A DNA stretch of 64,000 nucleotides, taken from Icerya purchasi. Taxonomy: Eukaryota > Arthropoda > Insecta > Hemiptera > Monophlebidae. Location: the NCBI GenBank assembly GCA_039619475.1, contig CM077115.1, positions 533,542,315 through 533,606,314 of the forward strand. Reading direction: 5' to 3'. Position numbers and translations under genes: made by a program. Below, piece after piece: positions 25,301 through 34,340 of this stretch (its first letter is position 1; every line of letters starts with the position of its first letter). The notes under the pieces were generated by a model that searched no databases, was not told where the DNA came from, and saw nothing but the letters and a program-made list of their open reading frames with translations.

Positions 25301-25407
25301 TTGTCATTATCATTGTCGATATCAAATTCTTCGCGTTTTCTTATTTCAATATTTTTTCTTCGCTTTCGTTTGAAAACTGGTTTTTCTGATATTTCTGATT
25401 CGGACAT
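13400..25407 (-). CDS. C9orf78 / TLS1-like spliceosome-associated protein, six exons
   Basis: The mammalian homolog (C9orf78) and fission yeast Tls1 associate with the spliceosomal helicase Brr2 and affect splice-site choice; Tls1 also affects telomere silencing. Exons on the minus strand: 25407-25283, 25180-25069, 19851-19703, 16998-16672, 15750-15617, 13548-13400. Every junction has GT/AG and the phases join, giving 996 bp (331 aa). Readable blocks: start MSESEISEKPVFKRKRRKN, then LLQKLRGKCNG, GTKFSAETNKRDEDDDM, MKYIEEQLRKRK, EEMLSNQMLNGIPEVELGIE, AKIKNIE, FVPSNMAVNFVQHNRF and the ending ATDDYHYEKFKK then RRY. These are the landmark blocks of the family, with the conserved GIPEV.LGI segment and C-terminal YHYEKFKK. 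Human C9orf78 is 289 aa; the excess is mainly a longer polar linker in exon 4. Transposable elements fill introns 2-4. The stop is followed at once by a donor-like GTAAGT. Confidence 0.95.
14053..14113 (+). repeat. Compound trinucleotide microsatellite
   Basis: CTCCTA-type hexamer repeats run into ACT and then AAT repeats. It lies in intron 5 of the C9orf78 homolog. A 100-codon open frame crosses it (Thr-Pro then Asn runs) but is explained by the repeat. Confidence 0.9.
14620..14762. repeat. Diverged copy of the 24.2-kb hairpin family
   Basis: ATACATCCTGTTTGTTAAA at about 14632-14650 also occurs next to the hairpin at 24226. GCCGAAGATGGAAAATGCCT near 14711, followed by GAAAATATTTCTAATATATT, resembles that hairpin's GCTGATGATGGGTTATGCCC, then GAAAACGTTTCTAA. 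It is a degenerate member of the same repeat family, within intron 5 of the C9orf78 homolog. Confidence 0.55.
16270..16430 (+). mobile_element. tRNA-derived SINE (head region)
   Basis: The segment starting GGGGCACCGTGGTAATTTAG has an internal RNA polymerase III promoter layout: a box-A-like TGGTAATTTAGTAATTAAGG near 16281-16300 and a box-B-like GGTTGAGACC near 16332-16341, about 50 bases apart. It does not fold into a proper cloverleaf, so a SINE rather than a tRNA gene. It lies in intron 4 of the C9orf78 homolog, opposite to the gene. The 3' boundary is uncertain. Confidence 0.55.
17860..18250 (+). pseudogene. LINE ORF2 C-terminal zinc-knuckle fragment
   Basis: One frame reads VQFMIGHGLFKVYLYKFKIS then DSDNCVICNFRDDVFHILQ around 17959-18076. 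This is the terminal signature of R1/I-type LINE proteins (TGHG.F..YL..F....C..C...D...H.L..C). The final cysteine region is lost in an AATAAT array and the surrounding frame is broken by stops. It lies in intron 3 of the C9orf78 homolog in antisense orientation. Confidence 0.65.
18330..19702. other. C9orf78 homolog intron 3, remaining part
   Basis: A 61-codon open frame at 18341-18526 has a coding-like composition but no domain that I know. The rest is AT-rich with homopolymers. Nothing else can be supported. Confidence 0.3.
20262..21072. repeat. Tandem pair of about 367-bp AT-flanked repeat units
   Basis: Two units start with AACTCGG(C/T)CATTTTGG at about 20287 and 20654. Each then carries CTCGCAAGGGGC.GTGCC, TCGACCCCTCTTGCTT or variant, arrays of CGTTACATAAAATTG.GACAT, and the terminal palindrome AATTACGTTGTAATT followed by a TA microsatellite. 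The second unit is about 50 bp longer. A shorter related segment occurs at 42400-42480. A conserved 5' block with hairpins (AAGGGGCCGTGCCCCTT), an internal array, a 3' stem-loop and tandem arrangement recall Helentron-associated interspersed elements, but that label is a guess. It lies in intron 2 of the C9orf78 homolog. Confidence 0.75.
21185..21935 (+). pseudogene. piggyBac-like transposase relic
   Basis: PiggyBac transposases are DDD cut-and-paste enzymes using TTAA sites. In one frame from about 21230: MGLNRFHNIMRFLIFDDS, then TTDEQLYQYRG, YIPSKPAEYGIKI, CDSENAYPLQG, YTGK, GERVVKEL, RNISMDNFFTTLP and LTIVGTIKRNKPYIP, then SRTRPSDSTR. The three catalytic aspartates (TDEQ, CDSE, MDNFF) are still readable. 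In-frame stops near 21316 and 21435 and a stop at 21781, plus loss of the N-terminal part and the C-terminal cysteine-rich domain, make it dead. The open remainder 21516-21782 is the best-preserved part. It lies in intron 2 of the C9orf78 homolog, antisense to the gene. No terminal repeats or TTAA target duplications were identified. Confidence 0.85.
22030..22266 (-). mobile_element. Possible hAT-like non-autonomous element end
   Basis: Read on the minus strand, the segment ending at 22266 starts CCAGTGATGTTAATAACCGG and continues with two GGGTACCC palindromes. CAGTGATG-type starts are common in hAT termini. A second GGGTACC...GGGTA block lies at 22042-22060 in the same orientation. No target duplication or transposase is visible, so the superfamily is tentative. 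Confidence 0.35.
22440..22635. repeat. GC-rich island with internal degenerate repeats
   Basis: In an otherwise AT-rich intron this segment is clearly GC-rich. Blocks such as GGCGGAAGCAACGGATCC, GACGGAAGCAACGGGTC, GCGGCGGCTTG and CCAAGCCGCC recur in direct and inverted orientation, so it can fold extensively. A 103-codon open frame spans it without recognisable domain. It may be a foreign repeat or a structured regulatory patch. Confidence 0.5.
22882..23213. mobile_element. MITE with about 85-bp terminal inverted repeats
   Basis: The left end (TGCTAAAAAGTATAAAATAA ... CAATATTAACCTAAGAATGC AGAGGTG) is the imperfect reverse complement of the right end 23122-23213 (CACCTCTTCACTCTTAGGTT ... ATTTTTAGCGCA). 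A second copy of the right terminal block lies inside at about 23050-23121. There is no coding capacity. It sits in intron 2 of the C9orf78 homolog. No flanking target duplication could be fixed. Confidence 0.75.
23214..24225. other. AT-rich intron sequence
   Basis: Part of intron 2 of the C9orf78 homolog. No recognisable coding region or repeat boundary. Confidence 0.35.
24226..24535. repeat. Long perfect hairpin, 123-bp arms with A-rich loop
   Basis: Arms 24248-24370 and 24409-24531 are perfect or near-perfect reverse complements, separated by a 38-nt loop holding an A-run of about 28. The right arm contains GCTGATGATGGGTTATGCCC then GAAAACGTTTCTAAATAGG. A related degenerate copy is at 14620-14762. 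It lies in intron 2 of the C9orf78 homolog and would form a stable stem in the pre-mRNA. Confidence 0.9.
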
Positions 25408-25409
25408 TT

Positions 25410-28400
25410 CTTTCCTATCTAAAGTAAACACCTTACTGTACTGTTAGATATATAAAACACTTTTGGAGCTTATATATTTCGTCTTTTTACATCTACAAGG
25501 TTCTGTCAAAACTCTTCACACTAATACAAAATGGTATAGCTACGGTAAATTACATTTTGAACTAGTAAGATAAATTACAAAAAAACTTACGGCTACCTGA
25601 AAAAGCCTATACGTACTGGTAGTATTCCTACTGGTAGTTCATTGAGAACAAGAAAGCTAGATGCAAATGATAATGGATATTTAATAAATTTCGCTCCTAT
25701 CAACTGATTTTAATATTATATTACTTTAATTAATGCGCGTATTAAGGACATCACTTTCTTTCCTGGTATATGTCGCTTGTTATTGAGTGACTATTTTTTT
25801 CTTTTCGGTATTTTAGCTATTCTAGATGTGGCACAATATTTGCGATAATTCTTTAAAATTCGTCTTCATTGGCCGTTCCTTTACATTGCTTTTCAATCGC
25901 TGATATCAACTTTATAATCGAGGAAACTTCACTTCACCGAGCTATAATTCATTTTCTACGTCTAACAATTCGTTACGAGTTTCAATGAAGTTCAATCACT
26001 TTGTTGTTTCAACAAAACTGATAAGGTCAAATTTTAAATCGTCAAAAGAATGTGAAAATCTTTCATTGGCAATAAAATGCATTAGTTTATTTAATTTTAA
26101 ATTTGATTTTATCTTTTATATGAAAAGTTTATTTTCAAATTTACTATTATTTCTAACTATGTTATTAGTTTTTAACGAAGAATGCGGCACATCATTAGTA
26201 GATATTATTATCTTCGTCTTCACATTTCCGTACTTGTTACATATCTTATCTCCAACTTTCAATGCATTGCGCTTCTGAAAAATATTGTCATTATTATATG
26301 CTGTTGTTATTTTTAACACCCAAATCTACAATTCTGAAAGTACATATTTTCGTTTAAGTATAAAATTTTAAACCACCCCAAAATAAAAAATCCTACAGGA
26401 ACTTTCAGATGGCATGCAAAGTTACTCGCTTTGAAATGATGTGATTTTTCGGTTAAAACAAAATTGTGTTCTCATTCCGCTGAAATAATTCATTTTTATC
26501 TCCATATTTTCATTTTATAAGTAATGTTTACAAAAAGTAACACAGCCAATTAAAACCAGCCGTCTTTTTATTATCATCTGGAGGTCCAAAGGTTGTTTAC
26601 ATGGCAAAATCAAAGGGTACAGTTTATATATATATATATATACATATGTGTTACTTTCATTATTTTTTCAGTCAACAGGTTATGGTAAAAACATACAGCT
26701 ACTTAAATATATGACACCTTCCCTTGTTTATTAGAATACAATCGATTTGATTACAAAGGCCATTAAAGTGTAGGTGGTCGGTACCATTTATTTAGTTCAT
26801 TTTTATATGTTATATATTTTCATTTATTTTCTATTTCGTCTTTTTTCAAATTATTTTTATATTGTTCAGTTCGCTCTATATAAATTACGCACTAATAACC
26901 TATATCATGTATCGATTAATGGTAAATTATTTGTATTTGTTCAGATGTATATCAGTTTAATATACGTGATTTACCTCCAAGTCGTTGTCTTTTATTTCGG
27001 AACGGATTACAAAAATAACCCAGTGTTTTTATCATACACAATATTCGCTTGGACAAAAAGACGTATATTCATTACGATTAAATTATATTAATTATAGTTT
27101 CGATTTGCAAAAGATTAAACATACTTTCGGTTAAATATTAGATCAAAGTTTCGTTTTGTAATCTCTTGAATTCACTACCAAGTTTACTTATTTTATTTTT
27201 AAAGTGATGACAAGTGCAATATTTATCTTAAGTTTTTTAACAGCCTTTACAATGTGCTTAATTTCTTTGTAAAGTTGGCCTATTTCATCGTATGTACCAA
27301 CTTTTAAACGGGCTCTACTACTGAAGATTATAAAATTTTTATTAACTTTTTTAAATCAATAAATTATAAATCGCTATCCGAACTTTTTTTTTTTTATTCT
27401 CGATAGTTTCATAAAGCAAATGACTGTTTTACATGGTCTTACGCTTACGGTGGTAACAAGTTCCATTTCATATTATACAAACGACACAGCCGGAATATAC
27501 TCCATATTATATTAAATTTTAAAAAATCTAAAAAAAAAAAAAAAAGACAAGCAGCTTGACTTATAACATTTTTTAAATATAACTTTTAGTTAACTACTCA
27601 TTTATTACATTACCGAGCATTTAAAAATATTTACACGCATAATTTTAGCAGAAAAAAATTTACATTCCTTTTTTTTTTTTGCAATGTTCTGAAATACAAT
27701 TTTGAAAGGAAAAACAATGAAAACTATAAATTGTTTGTCAGAAACAAAATACATTCCATTAACGAACGTTATTATAATTTAATATAACGACATATTTCAT
27801 AGATTAATTTTCCAGTAACGATAGCTTTTTTATCAATAAAATTAATTGTATTTTACGAAAATCTATATTCATTACAATTATATAAAGCAAGAAGACATTA
27901 CCGCAAAAAATTTGCATTTGTAAATAAAATTTTTCAGATGAACATAAATTTTTAAAGCATATGGTTAAATTTTTAAACATATAAATTCCGAAGTGTGTCC
28001 ACTGACATCAACATTTGTTTTTAAAAAGAACCTTTTGCGTAACCCGACTATGATAGATGAAACACACGTAATTATAATACAAATTTACTTACACTTGATT
28101 CATTACAATAGAAAATACTTGATTAATAATAACTTACTAGAACAATTTTTTTTTTAATACATAAATTTTAAAAAACAGCAACAAATCAATGCAGTTTAAA
28201 GTTAAACAATTAAATATTGTTTATAGTTTGTAACTGTTATTTGATACGAATAAAAAATACTACGAGGCAAGCAGCAGCAAATTCGAAAAAATAAGATGCC
28301 GAACGATATCATCCAACATTTAGTTATTTTGTATAACGATATTTAGAAGAAATTTTGTTTTCTATTAATCTTCATGATTTTAATATAATTACTTAATATT

Positions 28401-28550
28401 AAATAAATTTTAACTTGGTAACCATTAAAATAGATACGCATAACAAATAAATAATCAAAGTAACTAATTATTTACAAATATCACAAAAAAAAAAAAAAAA
28501 TGATAATTGTGAAATCGTGTTATTGCAACTTTGAACAACTCACATATATA
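25410..28550. other. Intergenic AT-rich spacer
   Basis: This should contain the promoter of the minus-strand C9orf78 homolog (just above 25407). No TATA box or other promoter element can be fixed by eye. Several hydrophobic open frames (25985-26278, 26774-27091) have the Phe/Tyr/Ile-rich composition expected from random AT-rich DNA. A short coding-like segment at 27188-27320 is listed separately. Confidence 0.35.
27188..27320 (-). other. Short coding-like segment, unrecognised
   Basis: Read on the minus strand after an acceptor-like TCTTCAG, 44 codons are open to a TAA at 27190-27188. The frame includes ARLKVGTYDEIGQLYKEIKH and IVKAVKKLKINIALVI. Composition (Lys, Glu, amphipathic pattern) is unlike the Phe/Tyr/Asn-rich random frames around it. 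It could be a last exon of an unmodelled gene or a transposon fragment. No family recognised. Confidence 0.25.
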
Positions 28551-28555
28551 TCGAC

Positions 28556-28606
28556 ATTCAAAATGCTAAAAGGGACCCTTTGCAACGCGACACGATCGCA
28601 CTGTTT
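28556..28606. repeat. Left copy of a 45-bp inverted pair (AAAGGGTCCCTTT-type motif)
   Basis: CATTCAAAATGCTAAAAGGG continuing ACCCTTTGCAACGCGACACG is repeated as a reverse complement at 30473-30528 with about 6-8 mismatches. See that entry. Confidence 0.75.
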
Positions 28607-29235
28607 TTATATACAATGCTATATTATAATATTTTAGACCTAGTAACAGAAGTGAAATGGCGGTTTAGGGATAATGGGTATGAGTTTAATGCTTGAGGAG
28701 TTTGTCAATATACGTAAACTAAAGGTGAAAACCAGCAGCGAGGCAAACCTTTTATTTTATAAATATTTAAACAAATGTTCCATATTTTATATTAGAAAAA
28801 TTTTCTTAATTTTATAACAAATTGTATAGACAGTATTCGTAGTTGTTTTATTTTTAAACGATGTGAAATATTTTGTATACATTTACTACTAACTTTAACT
28901 CGAAATCATTTAAAATAAATACGTGCAAAATAAAAATTGTAAAAATAAAACTTGTCTATTATAATTATGTGAAAAAAGCGATTAAGGTTATAAAAAAAAG
29001 GTGTGACGTGGAGGGAAAAGCAGAACTTATAAAATTTCAACCGAAGTGAACATAAATTTAATAATTATTTTCGGAAGAAAATGATTTTAAAAAATTTATT
29101 TAGGTGAACAATTTCCGCGTCGGAACTTACCTAACATTTTATTAAAATCGTCAATGTTTGCGAGTTTTTATTTACTTGTTTATAAAAAAACGCGTCTTCC
29201 TTATCATAATTGTACATCAACTTACATTTGCACCA

Positions 29236-29535
29236 AGGCCGTGTCCACGGGGTGGGTTTTAGGGGTTAAACCCCCCCATGAGAATTGAAATAGTCTAGGT
29301 ACTTCATTAATATTTCATGCAAAATTTTTAGTTACGAGTATAATCAATAACATGTCATTTTTATTAATGTTTATACAGTAATTCGTTTATTTAAATTATT
29401 AATATATAAATCAAAATGATGGAAATTATTAATAGCATGAGTATCAGTGAAAAATGTATTGTTATTTATACAATAAATATGCGAAGAAAATTTTCAACCC
29501 CCCCCCCCCCCCTCAAAGTTCTGGGCACGGGCCTG
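29236..29535. mobile_element. 300-bp MITE with 10-bp target duplication
   Basis: The direct repeat ATTTGCACCA flanks the element exactly (29226-29235 and 29536-29545). The ends are imperfect inverted repeats: AGGCCGTGTCCACGGGG at the left against CAGGCCCGTGCCCAGAAC (reverse complement of the right end). Poly-C/G stretches lie just inside both ends (CCCCCCC at 29271, a C-run near 29499). No coding capacity. A 10-bp duplication fits Mutator-like elements (9-11 bp) better than most superfamilies. Its size and G/C-tract design match the MITE at 46350-46650. Confidence 0.85.
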
Positions 29536-30472
29536 ATTTGCACCATTCTGTTCTTATATTTGCACATCTGAATATGTATTTAATGATAATGGTTAAATAG
29601 ACAACTTTTAACTGAATGTAATTGTAAACATTATGTCAAGATCGTTTACCATTAATTTTTTTTTTAAGCATCTTAATTACTTCAGAAATTCTGTGTCTCA
29701 GTTCATATTACATTTTTTGATGTACTATACAAAATAAGTTCACAAATAATAGACAACATTTTTTCTACGTTCGAGAATATAATTATAATTTCTGAGATTG
29801 TTGTTAGTTGAATAATTTGTTGTATTGCCGTAAGATTTCTTCTGAACTTTATTTCCCTTTAATTCTTTATTTCATTTATTATCATTATTTCAGTTCATCA
29901 TTATTATTACAAAATGCCTCTTAAAAAAATCCCTAACCATACGGGTAAATTTAAATAATAACTGTAATGTTTTAACTATGCATTTATAAATCGACAACCT
30001 TTTTTTTTAATATTCAAACCATATGTTGGAACCATGATTTCGAAACCATTACATACTGCATATAGAAGATAATTTCTCAAATTTTCATTGTTAATCGCTT
30101 TTATAATTATTTTGTAAGTATAATCTTTCGCTCGATGCATTATAATGCTGTGTAATATCCGAGCTTCTTCAAATTAAAGTTGAACTATAAAACGTTTTTT
30201 TTATGTTGATTACAATACAAAGAGTAATGTAGTAGAATATATCGTACAGTATTCATAGTTGTGCTTTCGGATGCAATTAATATAACTATGTAATACAAGT
30301 GTGGTACATCATACACTTTATAATATATTAGAACACTAAAATTCAAACTTCTACAGTTACAGCAAAACCGGAAAAATTGTAATTGTTAACAGTTTTAGGA
30401 TATCAGCGTACAGCTAACATCTGCTGGCGCAATCTACTGGCGCGGATATGGAAAGAAGCAAAAAAAGTGGTA

Positions 30473-30528
30473 CGATCGTGTCACGTTGTAAAGGGTCCCT
30501 TTTAGCATTGCGAATGGAGTCTAGTCAT
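30473..30528. repeat. Right copy of 45-bp inverted pair, just upstream of transposase gene
   Basis: GATCGTGTCACGTTGTAAAG then GGTCCCTTTTAGCATTGCGAATGG is the reverse complement of 28556-28606. The two copies are about 1.9 kb apart. This copy lies about 85 bp before the ATG of the Mutator-like transposase gene, so it falls in its promoter or 5' UTR. It might be a terminal repeat of an element ending here or a duplicated regulatory site. Confidence 0.7.
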
Positions 30529-30610
30529 ACATTGGATCTTATTGATTTCTGCGGTGTTTTCATTGTTTTATTTTTTGTATTTTTTAGAATTATTATATCG
30601 TTTAAAAGTT

Positions 30611-33600
30611 ATGTCCGATTTAGCCATGGACGATAAGAGGTAAGCAAAATATTTAACATGTGAGATTAAAATTAGTGTGAATTATAATGATTACTGTTGT
30701 TTTAATGAAAATTGTTAGGTAATGATCATTTCGCACAAAATAGTAAATTTTTGTAAAATGCATTTGTGTTTATAGTTGGAATGGTTTTCATTTTAATTTG
30801 TATGACATTTGGTTATTATTTCTTAGTGTTCCTGAAGTAAGACAATTTACGTGTGCGGTTTGTTTACGTTCGTTTATGAGAAAGTCGGATTTGAAATACC
30901 ACATATCTGTTCTAAAACATATTCTACATGAACCATATAATGCATTGCTAAAAAATCTTGAAGTAAGTTTGTACAAATGTGTATATACCATACTTGATTA
31001 TTTTCTAATGATTAACACGAAATAACTGAAAATGGGAAATTATAATCATAATGTAGCAAATTCTTGATAATGATTTACAATTTTTATTATATGAACGATA
31101 ATTTTCTGAGTAGCTCTATATTTAGTGTAAAAGAATGTATTAGAATTTTACGCTTTTTTCTTTTTGAATGAACAATTTTAAAACGTGCGATTGCATATTG
31201 CATTTGAAAATTTTTAAGTATAAACAAGTAGTTTGTTAATATGTTTATTTTCAGTTAAAATAGGATTTTAAAAGACTAAATTAGTGTTTTATATTTTAAT
31301 AATATTTTTAGAAAATTAAAAGTTTGCGTAACTGAAACTATGAAAATATACATTTTTTTTACTATGTCGTTAACTTTTTATAGTACATTATCTTTGATGT
31401 AAGTATTAAGTTTGAAATAAGTGCCGAAAGAAGTATGAACAATTAACGAATAATTCTATTAAAAATGAATATCTGGACGTAAATGTTAAAATATATTTTA
31501 TAGGTTAGATTACCAAAGAACTGGAAATATGGACATTGTCGGTTTAATACAAATGATTCACTTAAAATCTGGATTTACGATATGTTTACTAGGGATGATG
31601 TTGTAGCATGGTTAAAATTGTACATGGAAGAAAATAACTGTAAATTTGTTTGTCGGCATCTTCGATCTGTGAAGACAGGAAAAGTTGTTAGTATATTTTG
31701 TGATGACGTTTGCTTTATTTCAGTTGAAGTAACCAGAAGTTATTACTTTTACTTGCATTTTCTGTTAACTGTTTAGATTACGTATCAGTGTGAACATTGG
31801 AAAGATGCAAATAGAGAACATAAAAAAAAGAAAGTTAAAGGTACTGGTTGTAAATGCGCAATTCACTTTACTTTATCACGGTAAATATTTATTAATTGCA
31901 ACTGTATGTTTTTAAATAAATACAACAAAAGTATACATCTCCATTTTAAAAATAGAAATGTTGTGCAGCATAATTATAATCATAATACGAAAGAAGTGCA
32001 TTTTGACCTTACCTATATAACATTTCAGCTCTTGATATACCCCATGAATGAATTTAGTGTAATCTATAGCATGCTTAAGAAAACACGAACTTTTCAACTT
32101 ATATATGTATATACTTTTTTTTTTTTTTTTTAAATGCCTTGTTTGCAAGCAGTTGTAGTAACTTCTACTGTAAGAAAGGCAAAAAAAAACAATAAACAAA
32201 TCTAGTGGGGCTTCTAAGTGTTTTTTATTTTTTTTAATGCACTTTTCGTTGATAAAATTTTTTCTATCAAAACAGTAGCTATCTTTGTAATGAAATAATT
32301 TGATGGGATTTTAATAGGTTTTCATTTTTAGGATGTAGATAGCTTAAAATATATTATTCATATAACAATTTTAAAGAGCAGGAAACGTGGATGTTCTTTT
32401 TTACTTCTATATCGAAGTATTTTATTACAATGGTATTAACTGCAATCCATTTTTGTTTGTATAGAGACTTAGCCAATGTTAGAATATCACACCTACGTCA
32501 TAACCATTCATTAACATCTGCTGTAATTAGATCGTTTCGTAAACCAACGGAATATGTGAAACAGATATTTTTGAAAATGTTCAATAATGGTGTGGGGCCA
32601 ACTGAAGCTTTACACCATTATAAAAATCACGTAAGAAACCAAAATATATACGATACCGAATACAGAGAATTTAGTATAAACAAATCTAAAATGCCAAATT
32701 ACGACTGGGTAAAGTATTTATACCAGGCTCAGATAAAAGGGAAATATGGCCCATCGAAAAATCATGAAGTAATGGAACAATTAAAAAGGCACATTGAATG
32801 TCTAAATTCGGAAGCTTCTGATCCAATTTGTAAGTATAAGGAAATCAATGAAGGTAATTTTGTTGTCGTAATTATGACACCTCTCATGAAGCATATCTGC
32901 AATACGACTTGTGCGGGAGAATTAATATTCGTGGATGGTATTGGATCTGTTGATATATTCGGTCTTTGTATATTTACGTTAGCGACAAAATCGAAAATTG
33001 GTAGAATTCCAGCGGGAATATTAATTACAAGTAATGAAACAGTCGATGTAATTACGGAAGCGCTGTCTTTATTTTTAGAATTTATTACAGATACTTCTTT
33101 CGGTAGCCGTGGAAAGCTTGGACCTTTGAACATAATAACAGATAATAGCAGTTCCAAAATCAGGGCTTTGTATAACATATTTCCAACTTCACGGACTTGG
33201 TTATGTACAGTCCATGTCCTGCAGTGTGTATACAAATGGTTGTGGAAAGCTGAAAATGGTATTAGTCACACTGATAGGTATGATATTTACGATCAGCTGA
33301 AAAAAATAATGTATCGAAAAAATTTAGAGGACATCAAAGACGGCTTCGATTATATAATAGTAAAATATAAAGGCAATGTTAGTCTTATGAAATACATGAA
33401 CCAGTTATATCAGAAAAAAGAAAAGTGGTGTCTGTATTTTCGGGATGAAGTGCTGGATAGAAGCTTCAATGTAAATAACATTCTCGAACATAACATACGC
33501 ACTTTGAAAGAAAATATTTTAAATTGTATGAAGGCACAGTCGCCAGTTCAACTAATATCGTATTTAACTAAGGAATATTCCGAATTTTATAGTGATAAGA

Positions 33601-34250
33601 TTATTTCTTTTGTTTTCAATAACAATACAACGCTGGAAGGGAGTACGCAGCAAACGGATTCCGATTATGATTGTATTAAAGATGAGAAATCAAATAGTTT
33701 ATTTACCGTCATCAGTAAAAAAACAGGTACAAAATATCTCGTCAACGTTGAAGTTGGTATGTGCTCATGTTATGTAGGTTGCAGTGGAGCTTACTGTAAA
33801 CACCAGCGTTTCCTTAACGGTAAAGTAGGCGCTTTCAGTAATCAAATGTGCTCAGTGTTAAATGAGGAAGAAAAATTACAATTATTGTATTTGACAATCG
33901 ATAACACTTCTGAATCTCAATATTATTGCGACCCGTTGTTAAATTCAACCTTATCTGAAAATCAACAGCCGGAAATAGAAATAGTTGAAGTACTAATGGA
34001 GCACTGTGAAGATATAGAGTTTACTGCTGCCGTATCTGATTCAGAAAATTACCAAATTTTAGAGTTAGAACAAGAGGGTGAAATAGAAATAAGAAAATCT
34101 TTAAAACATTGGGAACATCTATGTCAAATAATGTTAAAAAATCCAGCAATGTATATTTCAGCGTTAAAATTTTTCAATAAACATCTTACTGAAATGAAAA
34201 ATAATCATAGCGAAATAATTCCGAGGCTGTTTTCGATCAGTCATTCTTAG
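30611..34250 (+). CDS. Mutator-like (Phantom-type) transposase-derived protein, five exons, intact
   Basis: Predicted exons 30611-30639, 30827-30962, 31504-31686, 31777-31880 and 32465-34250 join in phase with GT/AG sites to 2238 bp (745 aa). Domains in order: a C2H2 finger at about 18-41 (CAVCLRSF...H.....H); a WRKY/GCM1- or FLYWCH-like zinc domain at about 116-165 (YQCEH, GCKCAIHF, HLRHNH); a MULE DDE core with D308 (LIFVDGIGSVD), D377 (NIITDNSSSKIRAL), the CTVHVLQ block near 398 and E492 (VNNILEHN); and a SWIM finger at 584-597 (C.C...C.H, in MCSCYVG and AYCKHQ). The order matches the Phantom subclass of Mutator transposases. All catalytic residues are present and no frame is broken. The donor of exon 3 (GTTAGT) is the least certain splice site. 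Either an active intron-bearing transposase or a domesticated nuclear DNA-binding protein; no terminal repeats enclosing the gene were found. Confidence 0.85.
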
Positions 34251-34308
34251 CCCTTGTAATTTGTACAGAATGAAGCAGAAAATTGTTTTTCTTTTATTGT
34301 TTTATAAT

Positions 34309-34340
<32 letters not shown>

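Noticed and set aside
25585..25703. Short + frame LKKPIRTGSIPTGSSLRTRK upstream of the C9orf78 homolog.
   Set aside because: Balanced composition but no start, splice site or family; too short to call.
25985..27091. Two roughly 100-codon hydrophobic frames that could be taken for membrane proteins.
   Set aside because: Phe/Tyr/Ile/Leu-rich frames are expected in AT-rich DNA; no motif, and other frames nearby have the same bias.
32762..33235. 157-codon minus-strand frame.
   Set aside because: It is the antisense shadow of the transposase gene.
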